A DNA stretch of 9,652 nt, taken from assembly GCA_003694325.1 (NCBI GenBank), contig RFKJ01000702.1, forward strand, positions 1 to 9,652, written 5' to 3'. Source of the stretch: Deltaproteobacteria bacterium (GTDB lineage Bacteria > Myxococcota_A > UBA796 > UBA2385). Below the pieces are notes generated by a model. The model was given only the letters and a program-made list of their open reading frames with translations. It made no database searches and was not told the origin of the DNA. This document shows, in pieces, positions 1-6,557 of the stretch. The first letter of the stretch is position 1, and every line of letters starts with the position of its first letter. A program made the position numbers and the translations under genes.

Positions 1-60
1 GAAGCGGCGACGGCGGAAGCGGCGACGGCGGAAGCGGCGACGGCGGAAGCGGCGACGGCG
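1..60 (+). repeat. Four perfect 15-bp tandem repeats (SGDGG-coding)
   Basis: The unit gaagcggcgacggcg is present four times without a mismatch, in frame, encoding repeated Ser-Gly-Asp-Gly-Gly. The array runs into the left window edge, so its true copy number is unknown. Because the unit is a multiple of three, gain or loss of copies would change linker length without shifting the frame. Confidence 0.95.
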
Positions 61-2132
61 GGGCGGTGTCGCTGGCCGACCTGCCGGAGGGCGGGCTGGT
101 GATCTCCGAAGCCATGATCTGGACCGAGATGGCCTTCGAGGGCGGCCAGTGGATCGAGGTGGCGAACACCTCGGGCGTCGACGTGGACCTCGAGGGCCTG
201 GTGGTGTCCGGCACCGACAGCCGCCGGATCGACGACAGCTACGTGCTGGAGGCGGACGGGCGGGTGGTGATCGGGGGGTCCGATCGCGCCGAGATCACCG
301 GGGGGGCGCCGGTGGACATCGCCCTGGGCGAGGACTTCGTGCTCGCCTGGGAGGACGAGACCTGGACCCTGGCGATCTCGGCGGCCGGCTCCATGATCGA
401 CCGGGTGCCGATGGATGCGACCTGGAGCTTCGACTGGGGCGCCAGCACCAACCTCGACCCGGCCCACGTCGACGTCGACGACAACGATCTCTCCACGAAC
501 TGGTGCGTCGCCACCAGCACCTTCGGGCACTGGGAGCAACGAGGCACCCCCGGCGCCGCCAACGATGACTGCCCCGACGACAACGACGGAGACGGCTGGA
601 CGGAGGACGTCGACTGCGACGACGACGACCCCACCGTGTACCCCGGCGCCCCGGACAGCCCCTACGACGGGGTCGACGCCGACTGCGCCGGCGACAGCGA
701 CTACGACGCCGATGGCGACGGCTTCGACAGCGAGGACTACGGGGGCACCGACTGCGACGACACCGACCGCCACGTCCGGCCCGACGCCACCGACATCCCG
801 GGCGACGGGATCGACGCCGACTGCGACGGTGCCGACGCCACCGGCGATCCGATCCTCGGGATTGGCGACCTGGGCGCCGGGGACCTCGTGCTGTCCGAGG
901 TGATGGGCTGGCCGGAGGCCGGCGACCCCGATGGCTGGTGGGTCGAGGTGTACGTCGACGCCAGCGATCCCGTGCTGTTCGACGGCGTGGTGCTCCGCAA
1001 CGACTGGGGGAGCTGCGAGGCGATCACCGCCACCGTGGTGGAACCCGGTGGGTTCTTCCTGTTCGGGGGCGTCGACGACCCGACCCGGACCGGTGTCGAG
1101 GTCGACGCGACCTGCAGCACCCTGTTCCTGGAGGAGCTGTTCGGCGCGCTGCAGGTGACCGACGGCAGCAGCACCATCGACGAGGTGGTGTTCGAGGGTG
1201 ACTTCGAGCTGGAGTGGGGCGCGTCACTGGGGGTACGCCCCGACATGCTCAACGCCACGGACAACGACGACCTCGCCAACTGGTGCGTGGCCGTCGACAC
1301 CTACGGGCCGGGTGACCGGGGCACGCCCGGCGCCGAGAACACCTGCCCCGAGGACCACGACCTCGACGGGTACGACACCCGCAGTGACTGCGACGACGAG
1401 GATCCCGACGTCCACCCCGGCGCGACCGAGACCTGGTACGACGGCGTGGACAGCGACTGCCTGGGCGACAGTGACTACGATGCCGATGGGGACGGCTGGG
1501 ACAGCGACGCCTACGGCGGCGCCGACTGCGACGACCTGGACGCCGACATCCGCCCCGATGCCTTCGACCTCCCCGACGATGACATCGATCAGGACTGCGC
1601 TGGCAGCGATGCCACCGGGTTCGTCGTCCTGACGGTGGCCGACCTCTCGGCGGGGGACCTCGTGATCACCGAGATGATGCCCTGGCCGGGTGCCGCGCCC
1701 GACGCCGCCTGGTTCGAGGTCGAGAACCTCGCCGGTGAGGCCGTGTTGCTGGAGGACCTGCGCATCAACACCCTGGAGGGATGGCACACCGTCTCATCGG
1801 CGCTGGTGGTGGAGGCCGACGACCGGGTGGTGTTCGGGACCTACGCCGACCTCGACCGCAACGGTGGCGTGCCCGTGGACTACGCCGACACCGACCTCAT
1901 CCTTCCCATTGAGGAGGAGGGCGCGTTGCAGCTCATGGCGGGCCGGACGGTCATCGACGAGGTGACCTGGAGCCCGGGCGACTGGCCGGTGGACGTCGGA
2001 GCCAGCACCAGCCTGGATCCGGCCCACACCGACGCGGACGAAAACGACGACGCCGCCAACTGGTGCCTGGGCACCGAGTCGTTCGGCGACGGCGACCTGG
2101 GCAGCCCCGGCGAGGTCAACCCGGGGTGCTGA
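1..2132 (+). CDS. Secreted multi-domain protein, lamin-tail (LTD) and MopE-type Cys/Asp repeats (5' partial)
   Basis: The reading frame is open to the left edge (first whole codon at nt 3), so the N terminus is missing; the GTG at nt 66 is internal. Order seen: a Ser-Gly-Asp-Gly-Gly linker (nt 3-62), LTD 1 (about nt 75-572), a MopE-type block (573-839), LTD 2 (849-1346), a second MopE-type block (1347-1616), and LTD 3 (1623-2129). The LTDs carry the GDLVxxExM opening strand, a central VVFG strand and an NWC...GTPG...C end. The MopE blocks have DCDD...PGA...YDGVDxDC motifs, known from Pfam Cu-binding_MopE-type repeats in myxobacterial surface proteins. LTDs in bacterial extracellular proteins are generally taken as adhesive or scaffold domains. 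The protein is very acidic and Cys-rich, so it is inferred to be extracellular, possibly metal-binding and disulfide-stabilised. No C-terminal anchor is seen; the last residue is the final LTD cysteine. The ligand is unknown. The 3' end overlaps the convergent gene by 17 bp. Confidence 0.88.
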   Translation, partial: SGDGGSGDGGSGDGGSGDGGAVSLADLPEGGLVISEAMIWTEMAFEGGQWIEVANTSGVDVDLEGLVVSGTDSRRIDDSYVLEADGRVVIGGSDRAEITGGAPVDIALGEDFVLAWEDETWTLAISAAGSMIDRVPMDATWSFDWGASTNLDPAHVDVDDNDLSTNWCVATSTFGHWEQRGTPGAANDDCPDDNDGDGWTEDVDCDDDDPTVYPGAPDSPYDGVDADCAGDSDYDADGDGFDSEDYGGTDCDDTDRHVRPDATDIPGDGIDADCDGADATGDPILGIGDLGAGDLVLSEVMGWPEAGDPDGWWVEVYVDASDPVLFDGVVLRNDWGSCEAITATVVEPGGFFLFGGVDDPTRTGVEVDATCSTLFLEELFGALQVTDGSSTIDEVVFEGDFELEWGASLGVRPDMLNATDNDDLANWCVAVDTYGPGDRGTPGAENTCPEDHDLDGYDTRSDCDDEDPDVHPGATETWYDGVDSDCLGDSDYDADGDGWDSDAYGGADCDDLDADIRPDAFDLPDDDIDQDCAGSDATGFVVLTVADLSAGDLVITEMMPWPGAAPDAAWFEVENLAGEAVLLEDLRINTLEGWHTVSSALVVEADDRVVFGTYADLDRNGGVPVDYADTDLILPIEEEGALQLMAGRTVIDEVTWSPGDWPVDVGASTSLDPAHTDADENDDAANWCLGTESFGDGDLGSPGEVNPGC
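573..839 (+). other. MopE-type Cys/Asp motif block 1
   Basis: Two half-repeats of the DCDD...PGA or DCDD...RPDA...DxDC type sit in tandem, joined by a DYDADGDGFDSEDYGG segment that resembles a calcium-binding DxDxDG loop. Each half has two cysteines. The family link is to the MopE/surface-protein motif; copper or calcium binding here is an inference from the Asp and Cys pattern only. Confidence 0.75.
1347..1616 (+). other. MopE-type Cys/Asp motif block 2
   Basis: This is a second copy of the same two-half arrangement, opening with DLDGYDTRSDCDDEDPD and containing DYDADGDGWDSDAYGG and a final DxDQDC. It sits between LTD 2 and LTD 3 and keeps the same four cysteine positions as block 1, supporting a shared fold with two disulfides or a metal site. 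Confidence 0.75.
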
Positions 2133-3153
2133 CCGATCCGGCCACCGGAAGCTGGAGAAAGTCCGGCAGGTAGGACAGCTCGACGAGGGCGCCGAAGAAG
2201 TCCCCGGCCGGCATCCGACAGCGCCCGTAGCGGTCGAGGGGTTCCCCGCCTCCCTGGACCAGCCAGGGGTGGGCGGGGTCCACCGGGTCGTCGTAGTACA
2301 CCCAGGTGCCGTCACAGCCGTGGACCCGAACCATGTGGGGCTGCTGCAGCAGGTCGACCAGGACGGGATCATCGGGGGCGACACCCGCGGGTGCGTCCAG
2401 CGTGGCGAAGCAGACCTCCCCGGCGGCGACGCTGCGGGCGATGATGGCCGGCGCATCTCGTCCCAGGTCGCCCACCGTCGACGGATCCAGGCCCAGCGCC
2501 GCCACCAGGGCGGCGTGGCGGTCGGTCAGCACCGCCCACTGTCGGCCGGTGAGCGCCTCGAGGAGCCGGTCGAAGGCGTGCAGGTCGATGCCCGCCCCGG
2601 GGATCGGTCGGCCGTCGGGGGTGGTCATCGCGTCCTGCTGATTGTCGTAGTCCTCGTCGGGCTCGGCGGCTTCCATGGCCGCGGCCTGGAACAGGCGGCT
2701 GACCGGACCCCGGTCACCCTCCGCCCGATCCCAGGTCATCCGCTCCTCGTCGCGCCGCAGGACCTCTCCCCCCGGCAGGATCGCCTCGCCCGCCGGGGAC
2801 AGCAGCCCCGCCACCAGCGAGAGGTAGCGCTTCGGCTGGCGCTCGGCGAGGTGCACCTCGGCACAGGTCACGGCGCAGGTCCCCTTGAAGCCCTGGCAGA
2901 TCCACCCGGGTTCGTGCAGGGTCCGGAGCAGCTCCCCCAGCATCCGCTCCCGCCCCACGGTCTCGACCAGCCCATCGGCCAGTTCCAGCGCCGCGAGCGC
3001 GGCCAGGTCCTGGGCCAGCGGCCCGGCCCCCAGCGCCCGGCCTGCCTCCTGGACCGCGGCAAGCCAGGAGGCGGCGTCCTCCCCTCGCTGCCAGGGATAG
3101 GGCGATTCGACGGGCGCACGGATGCCGAGGACGTCGGCGAGGTCCACAGCCAT
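2116..3153 (-). CDS. Uncharacterised protein with papain-like/C39-like Cys-His-Asp pattern
   Basis: The 345-residue product is not a family I can name. Residues 87-93 read QGFKGTC, matching the Gln-x5-Cys spacing of papain-like folds (oxyanion Gln, nucleophile Cys93). About 180 residues later, HMVRVHGCDGTWVYYDDP (from His273) resembles the His strand and following Asp/Asn-Pro of C39- and papain-like peptidases. Cys93 is followed by an Ala/Leu-rich helix (AEVHLAERQPKRYLSLVAGL), also seen, from memory, in myxobacterial proteins of unknown function. There is no signal peptide or membrane segment, so it is probably cytoplasmic or exported by a non-Sec route. The ATG at 3153 is preferred over the in-frame ATG at 3183 because an AGGAGG stands 4 nt upstream of it. 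The gene is divergent from the neighbouring membrane-protein gene and convergent with the LTD gene. Peptidase, transglutaminase or acyltransferase activity are all possible; catalysis is inferred. Confidence 0.8.
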   Translation of the reverse strand: MAVDLADVLGIRAPVESPYPWQRGEDAASWLAAVQEAGRALGAGPLAQDLAALAALELADGLVETVGRERMLGELLRTLHEPGWICQGFKGTCAVTCAEVHLAERQPKRYLSLVAGLLSPAGEAILPGGEVLRRDEERMTWDRAEGDRGPVSRLFQAAAMEAAEPDEDYDNQQDAMTTPDGRPIPGAGIDLHAFDRLLEALTGRQWAVLTDRHAALVAALGLDPSTVGDLGRDAPAIIARSVAAGEVCFATLDAPAGVAPDDPVLVDLLQQPHMVRVHGCDGTWVYYDDPVDPAHPWLVQGGGEPLDRYGRCRMPAGDFFGALVELSYLPDFLQLPVAGSVSTPG

Positions 3154-3239
3154 GACTCCTCCTGCGGGGGACGGGTGTTTCATAGCCGTCCCTGCGGCGA
3201 TCCGCCGCGACCCTCCCCCGTCGGCTACCCTCTCGACGC
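3154..3239. promoter_or_regulatory. Divergent intergenic region, probable promoters in both directions
   Basis: This 86-bp spacer separates two divergent genes and so must hold the start signals for both, unless their promoters lie inside coding sequence. A 6-bp inverted repeat with a 3-nt centre lies at 3192-3206 (gcggcg atc cgccgc) and could be an operator or only a GC-rich palindrome. No clear -35/-10 pair was recognised, and no Shine-Dalgarno is evident before the ATG at 3240. Confidence 0.35.
3158..3163 (-). promoter_or_regulatory. Strong Shine-Dalgarno AGGAGG deciding the start at 3153
   Basis: On the minus strand a perfect AGGAGG lies 4 nt before the ATG at 3153. The alternative ATG 30 nt upstream has only a weaker AGGGA. 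This favours the shorter protein beginning MAVDLADV. Confidence 0.65.
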
Positions 3240-3683
3240 ATGGTGCTGGATCGAGTCCGCGTCCCCGTCATCGTCGCCTGCCTCCTGGCCATGGGCTGGA
3301 TGGGCTGGGAGGCCACCCGGTTCGCCGAGACGCGCTCGGTGGGCATCCGCGCCGCGCTGCGCGACCCGCCGGCCTTCGACGGTGCCGAGGTGCTGCTGAT
3401 GATGTGGACGGTCCAGGCGGTCGACCCCGCGGGCTGGGTCGCCGAGAAGTACGGCCGGACGGTGGCCGTGCGGGGAGGCTGCGAGGGTCTGCGCCCCGGG
3501 CAGACGGTGACCGCCACCGGCCGGTTCCGGGCCGACGGCCCGGCCGTCGACGCCACCTGGTGCGAGGTGCACCACTGGCGTCGGGCCAAGCAGGGACTGG
3601 GCGTGCTGGGGGCGCTCCTCGCCCTGGCCACCCTGCCGTGGGCATTCCGGATCGAGGGCGGCAGGCTGGTGGAACGTGGCTGA
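3240..3683 (+). CDS. Small membrane protein with OB-fold-like middle domain
   Basis: The 147-residue product has a hydrophobic N-terminal segment (about residues 8-23) and a second one near the C terminus (about 118-136), with a soluble part between. The middle (about 40-112) has the alternating strands and the GRTVAVRGGCEGLRPGQTV and TATGRF pattern of small OB-fold membrane proteins, where a strand ending in G is followed by 'lrpGdtV.v.G'. Both ends would be cytoplasmic or both periplasmic with the OB part on the other side. No catalytic motif is visible, and ligand and role are unknown. The next gene begins before this one stops (8-bp overlap), so the two are probably co-translated. The start lacks a good Shine-Dalgarno; an early leaderless or promoter-proximal start is possible. 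Confidence 0.75.
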   Translation: MVLDRVRVPVIVACLLAMGWMGWEATRFAETRSVGIRAALRDPPAFDGAEVLLMMWTVQAVDPAGWVAEKYGRTVAVRGGCEGLRPGQTVTATGRFRADGPAVDATWCEVHHWRRAKQGLGVLGALLALATLPWAFRIEGGRLVERG

Positions 3684-4185
3684 TCTCATCACCCATGGCT
3701 GCATCGCCCTGCTGTGCAAGCGCGGCCAGCAGGCGCTGCGGCCCGACGCTCCGCTGCACCTGGCCAGCTTCGTGGCCGGCAACCTCCTGCCCGACCTGCT
3801 GGCTCGGCTGCCCGCCGAGCTGTTCACGCTGGCGGCTGCCCGGGGGGCGTTCGTCCCCCCCCTCCTCCTGCACGGCTGGGGTCCGTTCCACATCCCCGCC
3901 GGCATGGTCCTGACGTCGCTGATGCTGGCCCTGCTGTTTCCCCCCGCAGCCCAGCGCGCCGTGTTCGGCAACCTGCTGTCGGGGATGCTGCTGCACCTGG
4001 CGATCGACCTGCTGCAGAGCCACGCCGGCGCCGGGTACCTGCTGCTGTTTCCGCTGTCGACCCGGCCCTTCGAGCTGGGCTGGATCGGCAGCGAAGCCAC
4101 CGTCGTCGTCGCCCCGCTGCTGGTCGTGGTGACGGCGTTCGCCTGGCGGGATCGCCTCGTCGCGGCCTGGCGCCGGCTTCGCTGA
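3676..4185 (+). CDS. DUF457/YdjM-like membrane-bound putative metal-dependent hydrolase
   Basis: The 169-residue protein starts at a GTG inside the end of the preceding gene, with GGTGGA just upstream. It shows the hallmarks of the YdjM/DUF457 family: an early ITHG (His7), a GNLLPD motif (Asp40), a conserved GMLLHLAIDLLQSH segment (His107, Asp111, His116) and a following LLLFPLS. In this family the His/Asp residues are thought to bind metal. Hydrophobic segments near residues 28-40, 74-90, 98-113 and 141-157 place it in the inner membrane. The usual 'PDxD' is reduced to a single Asp (PDLL), so the metal site may differ from the better-known members. Substrate is unknown in the family. Overlap with the OB-fold-like gene suggests the two act together at the membrane. 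Confidence 0.72.
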   Translation: MADLITHGCIALLCKRGQQALRPDAPLHLASFVAGNLLPDLLARLPAELFTLAAARGAFVPPLLLHGWGPFHIPAGMVLTSLMLALLFPPAAQRAVFGNLLSGMLLHLAIDLLQSHAGAGYLLLFPLSTRPFELGWIGSEATVVVAPLLVVVTAFAWRDRLVAAWRRLR

Positions 4186-4279
4186 GCGTCTCCGGCGGGC
4201 GCCCACCGACGGGCCGGGGGCACGCCGCCGGGCGAACCGGGCGGGGCGAGGCCGACGGGGGGGCCGGCCGAGCGCCCCG
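4186..4279. other. Short GC-rich intergenic spacer
   Basis: This 94-bp gap is made largely of G and C runs with several overlapping imperfect inverted repeats of the ccggcg/cgccgg kind. There is no T-tract that would make a standard terminator and no recognisable promoter. If the downstream gene really starts at the GTG at 4361, the gap is 175 bp. Confidence 0.4.
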
Positions 4280-5659
4280 ATGTCGGCGGGCGGTCGCCCG
4301 TCCCCGGGCAGCCGCGGCGCCCGGGCCACGCTATTGATCCCCGGCCAACCCGGAGTTGCCGTGCTCTCCCTCCTCGCCATGGTCGCCGCCAGCCACCCGG
4401 CGTACGCCTGGGGCCACCACTACCTCGTCTCCCACCGGGCGCTCGAACACGAAGGCATCACCTGGGCCGACACCCCGGTGGTGGTCGAGAGCGTCGACAG
4501 CCTCCTGGCTGCCGACAGCGCCGCGCTGTCGGAGGCGATCGACGCCCACTACGCCTGGCTCCTCGCCCGGGGCAGCGACCGGTTCCACCGCCAGGTCCTG
4601 CCGCGGGAGGGCGCGACCCGCGCCGACCTGATCCGCGCCTGCCGCCTGCACCCCGGGGTGCACCTCCCCCTGGTCCTCCGGGTGCTGCCCGGGGGCGAGC
4701 GCCACGGGTTTCCGGTGGCGCCCGAAGCGGCCAGCCCCTACCTGCACGCCGTCGGCCCGCTCCTCGCCGACGTCGAGGTGACCCGGGAGGGCTCGATGGT
4801 GCCCGCCGGCGCGGTGTTCGCCACCTTCACCGACGAACCCGACTGGGGCTTCGACCACGAGCTGTGGGGCTACACCGAGTACGGCTACGGCCCGCAGCCC
4901 TTCGGCAAGCCCCGGGGCGAGAGCAGCAAGGCCCCCTTCCACATGCAGTTCGACCACGAAAACCTGCTCACCCGGGCCCTCACCGATCTCGATGAAGCCA
5001 TGGTGCCGGAGCGGATCGACCTGTTCCTGCGCCTGTCCGAGGCCGCCTTCTCCACCGACCACGACTACTGGGGCCTGCGGTTTGCCGCGTGGGCGGCCCA
5101 CTACGCCGAGGACCTGGCCCAGCCCTACCACTCCCGGGCGGTCCCCAGCGCGCGCCTTCCGTGGTACCTGCACTACATGGTCAGCGGCGACAAGGAGACC
5201 ATCGAGGCCGAGACCACCCAGCTCTCCGCCAACCGGCACTTCCTCTACGAAGACTTCGTCGCCTATGGACTGCAGCAGTCCTATGTCGAGGACACCGCCG
5301 CGGTTGCGACCCTCGCTTCGTTCCTGCGCACCGGACCGGCGACCCTGAACTACCGGGGATCGCCCCTGGGTCCCGACGCCACCGCCCAGCAGATCGTCGA
5401 CGCCTTGACCGGCCCGGCCGCCCGCCACGCCCCGATCATCGACGAGACCCTCCGCACCTCCTTTCCCCCGTCGATGACCGAGGACCCGCAGTTCGACTAC
5501 GAGCAGGCCCAGGTGGACATCCGACAGGTGCTGGCGCAGGTGTCCCCCACCGCCCAGGAGGCGCTGCTGGCCGAGACCGGCAAGGACTTCGCCCAGGCCG
5601 GCGCCGCGGCGCGGACGGTGCTGGTCGTGGTGGGCGCGGAAGCCCGGCTGGCCGACTGA
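4280..5659 (+). CDS. Secreted zinc-dependent phospholipase C / P1-nuclease-fold protein
   Basis: A signal peptide (hydrophobic core about residues 25-36, ending AYA) is followed directly by Trp44-Gly-His-His. In zinc phospholipase C and S1/P1 nuclease the mature chain also begins with Trp, whose amino group binds zinc. Other ligands line up: His47 (six residues before RAL, like His14 of Bacillus cereus enzyme), HYAEDLAQPYH with His274-x3-Asp278-x5-His284, and His320-x3-Glu324, spacings identical to His118/Asp122/His128 and His142/Glu146. A DEPDWGFDHELWG segment (185-197) may supply further ligands. It is expected to hydrolyse phosphodiesters (phospholipid or nucleic acid) outside the cytoplasm. 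The mature chain, about 416 residues, is much longer than the usual 245-270, with the extra length before His274 and after Glu324. The start is uncertain: ATG 4280 gives Arg residues for the signal n-region but no Shine-Dalgarno; GTG 4361 has GGAG 5 nt upstream but leaves an uncharged 16-residue leader. Confidence 0.82.
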   Translation: MSAGGRPSPGSRGARATLLIPGQPGVAVLSLLAMVAASHPAYAWGHHYLVSHRALEHEGITWADTPVVVESVDSLLAADSAALSEAIDAHYAWLLARGSDRFHRQVLPREGATRADLIRACRLHPGVHLPLVLRVLPGGERHGFPVAPEAASPYLHAVGPLLADVEVTREGSMVPAGAVFATFTDEPDWGFDHELWGYTEYGYGPQPFGKPRGESSKAPFHMQFDHENLLTRALTDLDEAMVPERIDLFLRLSEAAFSTDHDYWGLRFAAWAAHYAEDLAQPYHSRAVPSARLPWYLHYMVSGDKETIEAETTQLSANRHFLYEDFVAYGLQQSYVEDTAAVATLASFLRTGPATLNYRGSPLGPDATAQQIVDALTGPAARHAPIIDETLRTSFPPSMTEDPQFDYEQAQVDIRQVLAQVSPTAQEALLAETGKDFAQAGAAARTVLVVVGAEARLAD

Positions 5660-5678
5660 ACGGTCCCGGTGCCTCGGC

Positions 5679-6557
5679 CTACCCCTCGCCGGGGGGGGCG
5701 AGGGTCCAGCGGACCCGGGCCGCCACGTACGGCGGCAGCGGCCGGGTGTACACCCGATCCTCCAGGTAGGGCTGCACCGTCAACAAGACACCCCAGGACT
5801 CGTTGAGGGAGAGGTTGCCCAGCAGGCCGGCTCGCATGTAGGTGTCACCGGATTCGACCGAGGTGGACCGGTCGAAGACTCCGCCGACGTACAGCTTCCG
5901 CCCGGCGTGGGCCTCGAAGACATGCTCGTAGAGGACCACGCCATCCACCGTCCAGGTCCAGTCGTGCATCGCCAGCAGCAGCTCGGCCTGCGGCTCCCAG
6001 AAGTAGCTGCCTTCCACGCCGTCGCCCGGAAAGGTGTCCCACCGACGCACGACCCCCCAGGCCGCGACGACCACGGGGCCGACCTTGCCCTGGAGGGTCG
6101 CCTCCCCTCCCCAGCGGGTCCCCAGCCCGGCGTCGCGCGGCCGGGTGTCGAGGAGCTCGTCGGTGTAGACGACCCCCGGGTCGTCGAAGCCCTTGATGCT
6201 GGAGAAGGTCCCGAAGTAGGCGCTGCCGAGGTAGTGGGCCGAGACCTCGAGGATGGCGATGGGGGAGAACACGATCTGCGGCCCGAGCCGGGCGTAGGAC
6301 GGGGTCGCCTCCGCCAGCACCTCCAACCGCAGGAAGGTACTGCCGAACAGCAGGCTGTCCGGATCGCCCCACAGGGGGTCCGACTGCAGGCCCGGCGTCG
6401 CCGAGAGCTTGAGACCCTCATCCCAGTAGGACACGCCGAGGTCGGCCTTCATGGCCGGGTGCAGCTCCAGGGCCGCCGCCGGGGCCGCCCAGGCCCACAG
6501 GCCGAGGGCGACCCACCACGCGGCGCGCCGGGTGACCGGTTCACCCGCAGGAATCAT
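5679..6557 (-). CDS. Probable outer-membrane beta-barrel protein
   Basis: The 292-residue product begins with a clear signal peptide: RR at residues 10-11, a Trp/Ala/Leu core, and APAAA before LELHP (cleavage near 29). The rest is a series of alternating-hydrophobicity strands rich in Tyr, Trp and Gly with Asp/Gly turns (for example TWTVDGVVLYEHVF, KLYVGGVFD), and no hydrophobic helix, as expected of a barrel of roughly 12-14 strands. It does not end in the classical aromatic residue; the last strand-like piece is YVAARVRWTL followed by a short APPGEG tail. It could be a porin-like channel, an assembly factor or a secretion pore; nothing decides among these. The ATG at 6557 is chosen because it gives a compact signal peptide and has GGGAG 6 nt upstream. 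It lies within the last codons of the upstream LTD gene (17-bp overlap), so expression is probably coupled to it. Confidence 0.78.
   Translation of the reverse strand: MIPAGEPVTRRAAWWVALGLWAWAAPAAALELHPAMKADLGVSYWDEGLKLSATPGLQSDPLWGDPDSLLFGSTFLRLEVLAEATPSYARLGPQIVFSPIAILEVSAHYLGSAYFGTFSSIKGFDDPGVVYTDELLDTRPRDAGLGTRWGGEATLQGKVGPVVVAAWGVVRRWDTFPGDGVEGSYFWEPQAELLLAMHDWTWTVDGVVLYEHVFEAHAGRKLYVGGVFDRSTSVESGDTYMRAGLLGNLSLNESWGVLLTVQPYLEDRVYTRPLPPYVAARVRWTLAPPGEG
5683..5704. terminator. 8-bp perfect hairpin between convergent genes
   Basis: The arms ccctcgcc (5683-5690) and ggcgaggg (5697-5704) pair perfectly around six G. The hairpin sits at the very end of the minus-strand barrel gene and 24 nt after the stop of the plus-strand enzyme gene, where a shared terminator would be expected. 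No T-run follows on either strand, so an intrinsic terminator is only a weak call. Confidence 0.3.

Larger units (their letters stand above)
75..2129 (+). repeat. 780-bp LTD+MopE module, repeated with exact period
   Basis: The Trp codon of the NWC motif falls at nt 501, 1281 and 2061, which is exactly 780 bp (260 codons) apart both times. Each unit is one LTD plus one MopE-type block; the third unit lacks the MopE block because the protein ends after LTD 3. The units are diverged in DNA but aligned in length, showing an old tandem module duplication with length kept constant. Confidence 0.85.

Noticed and set aside
66..68. GTG as the start of the left LTD gene
   Set aside because: The frame is open to the window edge and the upstream codons form the SGDGG linker that belongs before an LTD; there is no signal peptide after this GTG.
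3270..3281. Lipobox (IVAC) in the small membrane protein
   Set aside because: Only a few hydrophobic residues precede the Cys and the hydrophobic run continues well beyond it, which fits a transmembrane segment better than a lipoprotein signal.
2269..3399. Long plus-strand open frame opposite the papain-like gene
   Set aside because: It is antisense to a gene with a strong ribosome site and a recognisable catalytic pattern; its protein is a Gly/Arg/Gln/Pro-rich mix without domains, typical of a shadow frame in GC-rich DNA.
4331..5428. Minus-strand open frame opposite the secreted zinc enzyme
   Set aside because: It is Gly/Val/Glu-rich with no motif, while the plus-strand frame holds all zinc-ligand motifs.
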